From positions 45,870,192 through 45,934,191 of the forward strand of contig OY754464.1 in assembly GCA_963575645.1 (NCBI GenBank): a stretch of 64,000 nt of DNA, given 5' to 3'. Position 1 is the first letter of the stretch. Every line of letters begins with the position of its first letter. The translations under genes were made by a program, and so were the position numbers. This DNA comes from Xanthostigma xanthostigma. Lineage: Eukaryota; Arthropoda; Insecta; Raphidioptera; Raphidiidae. A model generated the notes under the pieces. That model was not told the DNA's origin and searched no databases. It saw nothing but the letters and a program-made list of their open reading frames with translations. Below are positions 47,257 through 58,979 of this stretch, piece after piece.

Positions 47257-47805
47257 AAAAAAAAAACTTCGGAGAAGTAAAAACTTCGTTCTGTGCTAAA
47301 TTCAAAAACTTGAGGCGACTGAATCTTAAGATTATAACTTAAAAAAAAAGAATTTCGAGGCAGACAAGAAATTGAAATCAAGCTCGAAATTCTGTGCGTA
47401 AGACGTCGAAAAAAAAATTAATTTCGAGGCAGACAAGGAATTGAAATCCAACGTTGAAATTCTGTGCTTATAAAAGCTACAAGAGCAACAGCAAAAAAAA
47501 ATGCAAAGACGGTGTTCGCATAACTCCTTTAGTTACCACTAAAAAAACGCCGTCTGTGCACTTTTTTTTGCTGTTGCTCTTGTAGCTTTTATAAGCACAG
47601 AATTTCAACGTTGGATTTCAATTCCTTGTCTGCCTCGAAATTAATTTTTTTTTCGACGTCTTACGCACAGAATTTCGAGCTTGATTTCAATTTCTTGTCT
47701 GCCTCGAAATCCTTTTTTTTTAAGTTATAATCTTAAGATTCAGTCGCCTCAAGTTTTTGAATTTAGCACAGAACGAAGTTTTTACTTCTCCGAAGTTTTT
47801 TTTTT
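47257..47805. repeat. 549-bp near-perfect palindrome (260-bp arms)
   Basis: Left arm 47257-47516 and right arm 47546-47805 are inverted copies of equal length, without gaps, differing at only about four positions, most near the 29-nt loop. Each arm contains two tandem copies of an 83-bp motif (ATTTCGAGGCAGACAAGAAA TTGAAATC ... GAAATTCTGTGC). Outer parts read AAACTTCGGAGAAGTAAAAA. Poly-A/T blocks of 8-10 nt mark sub-units. A transcript from either strand would fold into a long double-stranded hairpin. No terminal duplication or transposon ends were identified. The open frame 47681-47953 lies on the right arm and is not a gene. Confidence 0.95.
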
Positions 47806-48032
47806 AAGATTTCACGTCTTTTTCCAAAGTGTGAGACATTATTTTTATTTTTCCTCCAAAATAAACATATGTGCATTTTTTATATTGTTGTATTTAAATA
47901 CAATAAAAGTGTTCATATTGTTGTATTTAAATGCAATGAATCTCCGAAATTAGAATATGTATTGTAAAAAACAACACGATCCTTACTCCATGCAACTGTG
48001 GTTTCGACTTTCGAGCGCGTCTCTCATGTATT
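47806..48032. other. spacer between two hairpins
   Basis: Contains a short direct repeat: 'ATATTGTTGTATTTAAATAC' near 47882 and 'CATATTGTTGTATTTAAATG' near 47915. Confidence 0.6.
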
Positions 48033-48114
48033 TTGTTAAATAAGAAGTAACAATCAAAAGTCGGTTATAGAAATTGCAATAATCGACTTTTGATTTTTAC
48101 TTCTCATTTAACAA
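48033..48114. repeat. 82-bp hairpin
   Basis: TTGTTAAATAAGAAGTAACA ATCAAAAGTCGGTTA (48033-48067) pairs with 48080-48114 with few mismatches and a 12-nt loop. Possibly a miniature palindromic element. Confidence 0.85.
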
Positions 48115-48754
48115 ACAGTACTACAAAAGTGCATTTATATTTTGCCGCGTAGTCCAGTGCTGCCGCGGTGCAACACCTAGTGGTGCAATCGGCTCATCAC
48201 ACCTCCATGCGAATACCATGACATTCAATTTGTAAACAATCCATCTGAAGTCTATTAAATATAAAAATGAGCTATAATAAGTCTATGCTCTGTGATACAT
48301 GATTCTTTTTTATATTCATTTGAAATATGGATATTCTTGAAGATTCCATGAAGGCACATTTTGAAGGCATGAAAAAAAAATCAATGAACAAGGCCCACCA
48401 TTAAAAATACAAATTTTTTTTCATAACATTTGTAAAATACTTATTTTGCATTAAAAAAAGAAGTTTCACTTCGTAATCTTTTCACTTTTTAATTTTTGTT
48501 GCACTTTTTATGATAAATATGTTTTTTAATAAATTAATTTATTTAAATCTAACTTCAATCATATATTTTGTTATTTTTTAAAAAAAGATTTGACGAAAGT
48601 GAATTTTTCAAAAAAACAAGAAATTAAAAATTAAAAAAGAAATAAAAATATAATGAGAAAAAAATTGAGAAAATAAATAAAACTAAAAAAACAATTAAAA
48701 ACAAAAAAAAATTAAAAATTGAAAAAAAATTTTTCCAATGATGCTGGCGGGAAT
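48115..48754. other. non-coding DNA, A-rich to the right
   Basis: A GC-richer patch at 48140-48215 (GCCGCGTAGTCCAGTGCTGC) is unassigned. 48590-48730 is very A-rich and leads into the SINE-like copy, and may be its tail region. Confidence 0.4.
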
Positions 48755-48860
48755 CGAACTCAAGACCCTGTTATTAGTTATTACTAGCCTAACGTCCTAA
48801 CCGTTTGTCCACGGGCACATTCAACTTATAAGCTGTTATTGTGGTACAGAAGTATATATG
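48755..48860 (-). repeat. tRNA-derived SINE-like copy
   Basis: Complement: GTGGACAAACGGTTAGGACG TTAGG (A-box-like) and GAGTTCGATTCCCGCCAG (B-box-like), then the shared 'ACCACAATAACAGC' segment also at 21415-21440. A degenerate tRNA shape only. Confidence 0.6.
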
Positions 48861-49636
48861 GGTGATACGAAAAATCGGTCCTATGAAAGTCACGTGGTCA
48901 CAGAACTATAAAACTTGGAAACTGGCTTTATATACACGGCGTTATATGGAACAAAGGCAAAATCAATGTATAAGAATACGCTAGAGATTCGTTGGCATTT
49001 AGCACAGAAAAGAATCTCTAGCGAGATTCTTCGATAGTTGGCAATTTTTTGCCACCAACAGTTGTGGCTATTTGGACCTAATTTATTTTATATTTTAATA
49101 AAAAATTGGCTATCCAATTTACACTTTTATCAATTCACGGAATAGAACCTATGATCATAAAGATAAAGGTCAAGGAAACACATCTGTGTGTATTGGGCAC
49201 GAACCAAAAAAGAGAAACAATTTTTATAGTCTGAGTCGCTAGATGGATATGTAAGGGCCAAACGTCAAACTGAATTATTTTTTAAGTAAAACTCAGATCT
49301 TTTTTCGGACGGAAGTTACGTGTTTACGCAGTTTCCGCTATTTAAAGACATCGACTGACAGATGTCGGCATCAACACGCGTCTGTAGGAAACATAGCTAC
49401 GGACGCAAACCAATAAGCATAGCCAAGGTAATTTAATTTGTGAGTGAATTTTTCTCAAAAGGTGAGAGTCTGAAAAACAAATTAAAATAATTGTTTTAAA
49501 GGTTTTCACACACTCATGTTTTTCTATAGACAAAACGGGAATGAGTGTTGAACAAAAATGTAAAGTAAGTCGGGGTTCATCGCACGCGATTTTTGAGCTA
49601 AATTGCTGTGCGCTGACTAAACTATAACAGACAATA
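48861..49636. other. non-coding DNA with a dispersed repeat (49540-49630, minus)
   Basis: 'AATGTAAAGTAAGTCGGGGT' and 'CGCACGCGATTTTTGAGCTA' match the minus-strand copy at 1880-1975. The 63-codon frame 49342-49533 is unassigned. Confidence 0.45.
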
Positions 49637-49782
49637 GCTCTGTTCCAACCTCTCTGCGTACGGTAATATTATTGTCACAGTCTTGCGTAGTAGCTAAAAC
49701 GAAACTGTTTGTGTCGATCTTTAAACTACCGCGCAAGACTGTGACAATAATATTACCGATCGCAGAGAGATTGGAACAGAGC
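49637..49782. mobile_element. palindromic MITE with TA duplication
   Basis: GCTCTGTTCCAACCTCTCTG CG...CGCAGAGAGATTGGAACAGAGC, arms of about 57 bp (inner part CGGTAATATTATTGTCACAG TCTTGCG), flanked by TA on both sides, as in Tc1/mariner-like elements. A degenerate relative ends near 3284. Confidence 0.88.
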
Positions 49783-50278
49783 TACAGCAAAGTAATAGAA
49801 TATGAGATATTTGTGTCGTGATTATTTCGTCGCCAGCCTAAATTTTCCCGGCCGAACCGGAACGGAAAGATAAAAATCCCGATGCTCAAACCAAATCACC
49901 GTCAGTGGCTCTGACCTGTGGAGATACAATATTGTTATGAACATAATTGTAAGGTTTCTGTGTAAACGTCTTCCAGCGTGTATTAAATGCATAAACATAA
50001 TGTAATGAAATATTTAATGCAATTTTGTAATTGGATTAAAATGCATTAACTATATAATATATATATACAAAACACTGTGATTCACAGGAAAAGGGGTTGC
50101 AATATTAATTTGTTTGGTAGTTTCAATTATCAAATATAAGAAAGTACAGCTCTCTGTTGAAATTGTTTTAATTTTCAATAGTGAATTACAGTTGCCTGAA
50201 AACAATGTTGCCATAAACAAGTCGGTGTAAGGAACATTAGAGTGTGTAAAAAAAAATGCCAGCCAATTGGGCGATGGG
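49783..50278. other. non-coding DNA
   Basis: No feature recognised. The frame 50050-50402 on the minus strand runs into the following element and is not a gene. Confidence 0.4.
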
Positions 50279-50878
50279 ACCATTCCAATTTCAAAAATGT
50301 TGACATTTGATTATAATAAAGAAAATAAAATTTCTGATATCGTGTGAGGTGACGCGGGTAATTGCTAGTATTCAATATGATATTTGCTATATTCGTTGCC
50401 ATGATTACCTACATAATATGTTCCACGTCATGTAAACATTAATCAAAGCATGCCGAACTTGTTTATTTCTGACAGATCTATAAAACAAAAGAGCGGCTGA
50501 TTTTTTTTATTTTCAAAATATTTCCGAAACTATAAAGTTTAGAAAAAAATTTTTTTTACGAAACTTTCTTGAAAATATAAATGAAATAATAAGCCGTTAT
50601 AAAAATTATACCATTATTATATAAAAAAACCGGTATAGCAAATATCTCTTCTGCGCATGCGCCGATTTTCCCCAAAAGCTACAGGGCTCTTCATATTTGC
50701 ATACCAAACATTCTCCCAAAATTTGGTTTCGATCCGCTCATCTGTTTGACCCGTATCGTGTTCACAGACTAACAGACGCACAGAGTTTTTCCAAAAATAT
50801 GTTTTAAGGATTCGGTGGACCTCAAAACGGAAAGATATTGTAAAATTTTACCATTCCCCACTTGTGGGTTGGAATGGT
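50279..50878 (-). mobile_element. 'ACCATTCCAA' family, best copy (600 bp)
   Basis: Ends ACCATTCCAA (50279-50288) and TTGGAATGGT (50869-50878). The right end carries an extra small palindrome TTACCATTCCCCACTTGTGG GTTGGAATGGTAA. Internal landmarks 'TCTGCGCATGCGCCGATTTT' and 'CCCAAAATTTGGTTTCGATC' identify the other copies (2105-2569, 12135-12381, 30060-31975). Non-coding. The flanking duplication is not clear. Confidence 0.8.
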
Positions 50879-51389
50879 AAAAAAATGATTTGACAATTAC
50901 CTTTATGTTCGTATAATTTCAGTTGTTATACATGCAAAAACAGTCTAATGTCGTTGTCAAATTCCGTGTCATACAGAACGTAACCTTCTACGAACAGAAA
51001 AGCAAATTCTATGCATAGAAAACAAATCGCTTTTAAAGCTTTTTGATCAGTATACGTACAAAATATTGTTTCGAAGTGGTAACTGTGCAAGAATGTATGT
51101 TAAACACATGTATACACAGTTTTAAAAAAATCGTTTCAATTTCTTATTTTCCGAGCAGGATCAATTTAAAATTCTACTATGCTATTCATATAAAATATGT
51201 GCAGTCACAATCTGTCACTGTCAGATTGTGTTTTCTGACAACGCTTATTGCAACCCAGCACCGGTGTCGTAATACGATTACGCACGCGGGGTATACCTAT
51301 ATGGTGTTTTTTGCACGTACCTGCTATAAAATAATAATTTTCACTTCATTTTGGACAGTTTAGTTTTGAGCAAAGCTCACTTCTAATAT
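50879..51389. other. non-coding DNA
   Basis: The 106-codon frame at 51043-51363 (MISIRTKYCFEVVTVQECML...) has no recognisable family. No repeats noted. Confidence 0.35.
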
Positions 51390-51990
51390 TAGGTTATAAA
51401 AAAAATTGAAAAAAAGTTTGACCCTGCAGATTATCCCTTAAACTTCTCGCCATTTTCGAGTTCAAAAGGCTCAAAAATATATAAAATAGAAGAAGTTTAT
51501 TTTTTAGTTCTTCGAGCTCAAAAAAAATCAATTTCTTACGAATTTCCCGTTCACGATATCTCGTGAACCAATAAACCGATTTGGATGTGGTTTGCGGCAA
51601 TCGACGCAGTTTTTTGAGAAGAAGAGCTGATTATAGATTTTGGAATGAATCGGTTTAGTAGTTAAATATTCTAAAAAACAAGTTTCTAAAAATTTTTTAA
51701 ACTTTTATTTTTGAGATCTCTCAAAGTCTGTTAGGCCGAATCATTCCAAATTTTCAGGAAATCTAATTCAGCAAAGTCACGTCAGATGCCGCAAACCGCG
51801 TTTCAATTGGACATTCCGTTCAAAAATATTAAGAGGTACATACAGCCCTACGGACATCATCGCCAAAATAGTCAGAATAGCTTCCTAAGACCTCAACCTC
51901 GAGATCTGACGAAAGCTCAATTTTCGAAAATCGGGGTGAAAACAATAACTTCCCGATTTTTAATTGATTGCGGGAAGTTAAAAACATAGA
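51390..51990. repeat. unclassified dispersed-repeat-like block ending 'GCGGGAAGTTAAAAA'
   Basis: The text 'ATGTGGTTTGCGGCAATCGA' and, 200 bp later, 'AGATGCCGCAAACCGCGTTT' are roughly inverted, and the block ends 'TTCCCGATTTTTAATTGATT GCGGGAAGTTAAAAAC' with its own hairpin (TTCCCG/CGGGAA). It resembles an interspersed repeat, but no other copy occurs in the window. Confidence 0.4.
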
Positions 51991-52470
51991 CAACTGACAA
52001 ACGTTGTTTCTCTATGGAATTGGTATAGTGCAAGCAGTTTTGTTTTAGTTTACAGCACTAGTAGTTTAATGGGTCAGTTTACATACTTGCATACATGTAA
52101 AGAAGCTATTTTATACGGGGGTGTACAAAAAAATTTAAATGTCCCTTCCTGGACTCGAGCCTGTAACTTCCGCATTCGCGCTGGTTACAAGAGCTATTTA
52201 AAATTGCAAACATTGCGAAAGGATCAATTTCTTTTTATTCTTAGGGTGCTAAAGGCCAAATCTAAAACTAAAATTGGATTTAGGCCACACAACTCCTTTC
52301 TGAATAGATCGTTTATAAATTTATATACCTATATTGATAATTTCGTCGTGGGGGTGCGGTTGATTGAAATCTATAAAAAAAAACCCATAAACATAAAAAA
52401 AATAATTTTGAATATACACAAAATTCGAATACTCGCGTTATTACAATAATAATAATATATTACAACAATA
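51991..52470. other. non-coding DNA with a tRNA-like patch
   Basis: The complement of 52140-52190 (CGCGAATGCGGAAGTTACAG GCTCGAGTCCAGG) is B-box-like. The 126-codon frame 52069-52449 crosses it, and its Lys/Ile-rich end reflects A-rich DNA, so I do not call it a gene. (AAT)n follows at 52446-52480. Confidence 0.4.
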
Positions 52471-52761
52471 ATAATAACAAAGAATAACAATTATTTCATA
52501 ATACACACGCCCCGACAGCTTGCCCGTTTCTGTCAAAAGACAGTTGGTCGTCTAATGCTGTTTTATTCATGTAAGTCGTTGATATAGATATAGATAACGC
52601 TTCGGTACGGTGCACATGATTGAAATCTATCAGGAACTACTTATTCTCTCTTTTCATAGGTATTAATATTAATACAAGCCAATAACTATGACATACTCAC
52701 TGTATTTTCATGATTATATCGCCACAGAACTTGACCCGAGCGAAGGCGGGTTTGACACTAG
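52471..52761 (+). mobile_element. Helitron-like 3' end
   Basis: Ends GACCCGAGCGAAGGCGGGTT TGACACTAG|T at 52761, with a hairpin-like CCCGAGCGAAGGCGGG. The 5' limit is not determined. Confidence 0.5.
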
Positions 52762-53344
52762 TATTACAAAATTTCAAAGCAAAACCAGCTAACTGACATC
52801 TGATTTTCAAAACGACGGATAAATTAAAATAAATTATAGAGAAATGGCAACCCTTGACAAGGAAGTAATGCATAATATAGTTATTTTATAATACACATAT
52901 CGTTAATACGATAATAGTTTAGCAAATACACACACCTCTATAATGTGTTTCTGTAAGTAGATACGCCTGAGCGGTCTAATAACTTAATAATAAAAGCATT
53001 AATTTAATTTAAAAATCAGTTTAACACCTACGTTCAGAAAAAAAATGTTGTCTCTTACTATGGGTAGGAGCCCCTTAAATATAGTCCTATAAAAGAATAT
53101 TTAGATGTGACGTCAGATTTCATTTCATCTCAATGCAATTTTTTTTTTAGATAAAAAAAATTAACCTCTTTAAAAAGTCACTAAAAAGGGAAAAATATGT
53201 TTTTAGATCGGCGCTAATTTAATTACTAACACTTTTCATATACCTATGTAGTTTTGTTAAATTATGTAATAGTTGCCTTTCTGTTGCTCTAAAATCGAAT
53301 AAATTTATTTATTCAGCATAAAGTAGTGTTGATCCAATAGAATG
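52762..53344. other. non-coding DNA
   Basis: 'AACCTCTTTAAAAAGTCACT' at 53163-53182 is a fragment of the repeat class seen at 44262. Nothing else. Confidence 0.4.
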
Positions 53345-53669
53345 TTACGATGAAGGATGGTTTTGGTTGAGGATCATAAATAAATAAGCTTTACCAATGT
53401 TTCGCTAGTGGCCAACGTTTAGAAAAATTTATTTTCATCTTCAGGGCCTATGAACATGTATACATGTTTATAATTTAGATCATAATATTATATCTAATGC
53501 TCTAATGAAAAAACTTATTGTAACTGTTAGATGTAATATTATGATCTAAATTATAAACATAATAATAATAATAATGTAGGCTCTGAAGATGAAAATACGT
53601 TGACCACTAGCGAAACATTGGTAAAGCTTATTTATTTATGATCCTCAACCAAAACCATCCTTCATCGTA
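53345..53669. mobile_element. fold-back element with about 145-bp arms
   Basis: 53345-53495 and 53528-53669 are inverted copies (TTACGATGAAGGATGGTTTT GGTTGAGGATCATAAATAAA; 'CATCTTCAG.GCCTA'; 'TATAATTTAGATCATAATAT') with a small insertion of ATG/AAT repeats near the centre and about ten differences. Confidence 0.85.
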
Positions 53670-56600
53670 AATTTATTTATGCAACTTTTCTTTAAACACG
53701 TTATAGATGGAGAGTTCGGTTTCAATAGTTGAACCTTTCTTTTCTGATAACAGAGCTGCGACTCCGTCCATTAATAGTGAACCGTAATGATTTTGGGTTG
53801 TTTAATACAAATTGTTTTTCGAAAGCCTGATCATAATGATTCAAATAAATATTTTGTAACGTTAAAAATCGTTTTTGGCAATCGATTTTCGACGCTTAAA
53901 AGCCACTAATCGCAATTATGATACCCTTCGAAATCGGTCCAGTAGTTTAGGAGGAGATAGCCGCACCAAAAAAACCGCTAGCCTATTAATATATAGATTT
54001 TCCTCTTTTTATTGACCTTTTTGAAAGAGGTTCACTCGTTTTTGTAAAAAGTTATTTTTTTTTTTAGTTGCTTTATTTTCTGGATATTTGATTACTAAAG
54101 TAAAAAAAACTACTAAACCGTTTCAAATTTAAATAAAAATTATAAGCGGTCATTCTGTAAACATATTAAACTCGATGTCGAAATTATTTAAATGGATTGA
54201 CCCGTCCAGAAGTTATGGCTGAACAAACATAAAAAAATATTAGGTACATTTAAAATTGATAACCCCTTTTTTAAGTTGGTTACAAATTAATATAGATTTT
54301 AATGTAAATTATTGAGTATTGCGGGAAGGACTGCAGTGAGATTAGGATAAATAGAAATATCAGACACATGTGAACATGGTAGGTATCTACCATACTCTAT
54401 CCTCCTCACACAGTAAAGTGAAAAACAACTACAACGATATATGGCGAGACATGTCCACTAGTGTAAGTCAATACTACCTCTGTTCTGTTGGTAGCCTTTT
54501 TTTGCGAGCAACTTCATCCTGTTAATTTTGATGTTACAGTGTGTGCTCTCATACAAAAAATCCAAACTCATCATTTTTTTATAACGCGCCAAAAGAAGTA
54601 TAACTTCAATTACTACAAATAGCGGTTTTATATGTTACAGAGCATGAGTTTTGGCACGTTCTGTATATCAAAATACACTATAATTATGTTAAATCACACC
54701 TGAATGACACCTCGATAAGTGTTTAATTTTCTGAAAACGTACGAAAGTACAGTTATGACTATTTTTTTTCTTATTTAAATAATTATATTATACGAAATGC
54801 GATTAAAGAGTGAATAACTTATAAGAAATATTGTACACACGTAAACAAATCTGCGTCCGTTGAATTTAAGATGTGTAATATTTATACCATGTGATGCATT
54901 CAGGACCCCAGCTACGTAGAGCCACATGACGTCACTTCCGACCTACCCTAATGCTTAACGGGTGGCACGTGACTATACCTAAATATATCCTCAAATGGTT
55001 TCTTCTTGTAATTTACGCACAAAAACATAATATGGCTATGCACACATGTTTCGGCCGTAGAAACTCTAAGGCATGTGGAGTTGATTGGTCTTTTTGATCG
55101 GGAATGGCCAACAGGTCGATCGCGAAGCGATTTTTGGTCGATGATAGCCGACAGGAGACGAATTCATACCAAATGCATTTTACAATTCAATCAGTGATTA
55201 AAAAAAAATGGCATTTTTTTTTGGTGTGTACTTTCCGATTAATTAATTGGATTAATAAAATACCAACCCCTCCGTTCTGATTGTTACTTAGTATACAAGA
55301 CTTGATAATATGTTTGGTTGTGTTAAATGTTAAGATTTTAGTTGGTAGTTCGCGAGACACTTATTAGAAAAATATTTAGTGGATCGTATATATTATAATG
55401 AAGTTGGCCACCGTGTTTTAAATTATAGATCCCCGACAACCGACATCTGAATATGAATTCAAACTGAACTGGTATGATACGATACTATAAAAGTACTAAC
55501 AAGAAAACGGTAAATCTCCGATACTCTCAAGAAATGTGTAAATATTTAGATTTGAGTACGACAGCTATTAATTCTTTCCCGGTTAGGAGCTACGATGCGT
55601 ATTGGTGTGAGCATGGATATGGAATGGAGGATCCAATTGATTAGAATTGTATCAAAGTATGTGTGAGAGTACTAGTTTGTACCTATATGAGATCCTCACT
55701 CCGCCCACTGCCATATACTTAACTCAGCGTCGTATCATAAATAAATTAACTCCGTATCTAACCTACTAATAATGTAGTTTATTGAAATTGTTTTTCGATT
55801 TATTTAAAATTTCTCGAGTTATTTTCTAAAATTCATTTAAAATAGACTTTGAGAAATAAAAATGCCCAGGTAAAGTAAAATTCTTTCGATGACATTCTTT
55901 ATTCAGATTATTATATTTATATACGCCACTTACTCACTTGTTTACACTACTCACACTGTCCTTTCATAGTGCCACGCCTAGCAATTCAAAGTCAACCGGG
56001 AAAGGGTTCATACGTATAATTTCAAAAATTTTTGGCTGTTTTCTTCTCGGTAAGCTGTCGAATTTATAGGAATCATCGAGCTCAAATCAGAACATTATAA
56101 AGAAACTCTTCCAAATGTTCCTTTTTGAATACTTGACTGCTCGCTTACCGCTTCATCGAACGGCTAGATTCTGGGTTGTATGTTTGGTTGCTCGCACTGT
56201 ATTTACCCGAGTATACTTCCAATGAAACACGCTTCATACACACTTTAAAAGGAGTGTTCAGAGCTGTTTTATTTTTTTTTATAATAATATTAACGATAAA
56301 AAGAAAAATAGCGATGAAACATCTATAGACAAAAATTAAAACAACAATTATGTACTAAATCGATTGAGTGGACACCGTTGGCGGACTGTCGAAAGAAAAC
56401 GACTTGTGATTTAAATATATTGTAAGTACTCTCTATATAGCTTGTATTCTCTGCATTGTTTTATATACGGACGATTGCCACTGACTTGACGTCGCGGTCG
56501 TCTGGTAGCAGTCGAGATATGTTGTCTTAAAAGTTAAAACAAATCTGAAATCACACAAAAACACTGACACATAAATTTTATAAACATAAGTTATAATACT

Positions 56601-58674
56601 GACACTTTAATTTAATTATAATCATTATTAAAAAATATGTTCTGTTTACTTTTCGTAAGACTGTCGGAACAAGTATGGCTCGCAAAAAATAGGGCTTAAG
56701 CTATAAATGTTAGAAAATTATTATTTTTTTTTATTTCTAGAAACAGTTGTGAATGTAAACTTAATATAGTCGCATGTTAAAAAATCATTTCCAGAAAAAA
56801 AATTAAACAAGAAAGTCACTCATAATATAAGCTTTTTCTTAAACTGCTGACAATTAGCAACGTTTTTTATTTCGTTAAATTGAATATCTTGTTACAACAA
56901 TATAGTGTTAAACTAATAGATAGGTATGTCATTATTTAGAATGAGCAAAACTTTGGTGTACAAGCTTCGGTCCAAACCTGTGCATCACACAGGTATTTTT
57001 TCAAAAGATCCGATGAATGCAAAGTGCAAACATAAAATCCACCCTAGAAACCAGAAGTATCAAATAAACTTTCTTTAGAAATGTCGTGCACAAAAAATGT
57101 ACATACCTGATACATACATAATATGGTGATTCAAGAGAATTAGAAAAATTATCTGATAGGATTATATTCAAGACAAATCGATTATATTTTGTCGCGTGCA
57201 GTTTTGGTTTTGTTTTACACGTATTGGCCCCAGCGATCAGACCTGCTGTGGACTGACCACACCTTGACCAAAGAATTGACCCGTCTCTATACTTACACAA
57301 CAATGAATGTACAAGTCTCTTTATTAATGTGAAACAAATATTACATTTCCTGTATAAATAAGTTGTTAATAATATGTACTTATTTGTTACTCGGTGCTGC
57401 AACAGGGTCTACAATTCTAACAAATTACGTATGTACCTACATATTATTTTGTACAATGGCACTGCCCCACGGATACAGTTTAACATAGTGATAAGCCAGG
57501 TGCATGGGTTTATAAAATTGCACCGGAATAAATGAGACAGACGGCCCCCCCGTACAGAGGATGGCAACTCCGCCTCAATAGAAGACTCCTACTTACAAGG
57601 GATTTTTTGACGTGAAAACGTTTATTGGCTCGTTAAGTACAATGACAGTCATCCGAACTCTCTTGTGTCACCAAATTTGTAATCATTTAAAAAAGACGAA
57701 ACTGTATTGCGACTTACACTTTCCTCTTGTCGTTCTGACTTGTGAACTCATCTAGAAGTTCAATTTGTGTCTATGAAGCCTCTAAACTTTTAAAAGCTGT
57801 TTAAAAGCCTTCTTCTTGACGAGTAAAATAATGTGGATTATTATACTGCGACGAAAGATGGCTGACCGTAGATAAAAAATGGCGATTTACACCCCGGAGA
57901 AGCCAGACTGGACAACTGGTATATTATACGTCCGTGTGTCAAGCAGACACCCTATATAAAAGCAAAGAAATTGTCTTATTTATTGAAGATAATTTCGTAA
58001 TTCATAACACTTTAACATCGCTTAAGCAAATATATATGTACGTACAATACATAGATGAAGTGAAAACATTCCTCATAGTGTTCATATATGGGTGTGAATT
58101 GGAATAACTGAATTCTTAACTATCTCATCTCTTTATTATTTTACACAATGACTTCTTTTTAAAGAATACCTGATGTATTGACTCATTACTTACCATGTTT
58201 AATACTTTGACAATTCACGAATTTTATACGGACTCGAAGCGACCTTTTTAAAAATTAAATGTAGGTCTCAAACGGACACCTCTCGTATAATGAATATCGA
58301 CATTTTAATACACGTTCAGCTAATATAATAATCCAGTTTTGAATAGACTTAAAATTAATTCCATTCTTTTTTTATTCAACTGTTGAAACTACTAACGTTA
58401 CCTTTGCCCCCATGATTCCAATTTTAAACAAGCAAAGAGAAAACGGTAGAATGCTAAGCTAAAGGCATTAAATTCAAATAAGATTTCTTCCGACTTCGCT
58501 CGTGCCTAGTTTCTAGGGTTAAGCTCGATTTACTCGTATCGTCCATGAAAAACCGAGGTTTTTAAGTTTAATACGAACATACAGACAGAAAACGGAACTT
58601 TATATAAAAGGTTTGAATTTTTAATAAACCAGCTCTGACAATTAGTTTTATCTAAAGGAAACATGACGTAATAC
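53670..58674. other. 5 kb of non-coding DNA upstream of the exon-proximal MITE
   Basis: At 53925-54000 'CGAAATCGGTCCAGTAGTTT AGGAGGAGATAG...TATATAGATTT' is a minus-strand Helitron-like 5' end. 55105-55140 has a small motif GGTCGATCGCGAAGCGATTT repeated in part. The frame at 57001-57402 has no recognisable product. I searched for splice-flanked GC-richer exons of retn here and found none. Confidence 0.45.
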
Positions 58675-58677
58675 TAA

Positions 58678-58979
58678 AAGATCGCACACACATGTCAAGC
58701 ATAAAGTTGCACGACCAGGATAGCACAAACCAGCAAATTTTAGTGCAGGTTTCGTAATGTCCGGTAGACATTTTGCAGTTTTCTACTAGTTTTATCAATG
58801 CAAATTAAAAAATGAAAATTGCATATCAGTAGATCGGTCCAGCACAGACAGAAATAGCAGGCAATCGACTGACGATCGTTTTATGTTGCTGATTGCGCTA
58901 TTCCGTTAAATATGAACAGGTTTTTTTGCTCCGTGCTGTGCTTCATTTTTTCAGCATGGTCTTGCTGTAGTAAATCCTT
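58678..58979. mobile_element. Harbinger-type MITE just upstream of retn exon A
   Basis: Left end AAGATCGCACACACATGTCA AGCA, right end ...GTAGTAAATCCTT, flanked by TAA (58675-58677, 58980-58982). Internal 'ACCAGCAAATTTTAGTGCAG', 'CCAGCACAGACAG' and 'CTCCGTGCTGTGCTTC' place it in the family of 20822 and 32993. It ends 147 bp before the exon A acceptor. Confidence 0.82.

Noticed and set aside
47681..47953. 90-codon frame as a gene
   Set aside because: It is produced by the right arm of the large palindrome.
48755..48860. Functional tRNA gene
   Set aside because: A- and B-box-like segments are present but the arms do not pair into a full cloverleaf; the tail is shared with another SINE-like copy at 21345.
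52069..52449. 126-codon open frame as a gene
   Set aside because: It crosses a tRNA-like patch, ends in A-rich codons and shows no domain or splice context.
57001..57402. 133-codon minus-strand frame as a gene
   Set aside because: No recognisable domain, composition like the AT-rich background and no start or splice context that stands out.
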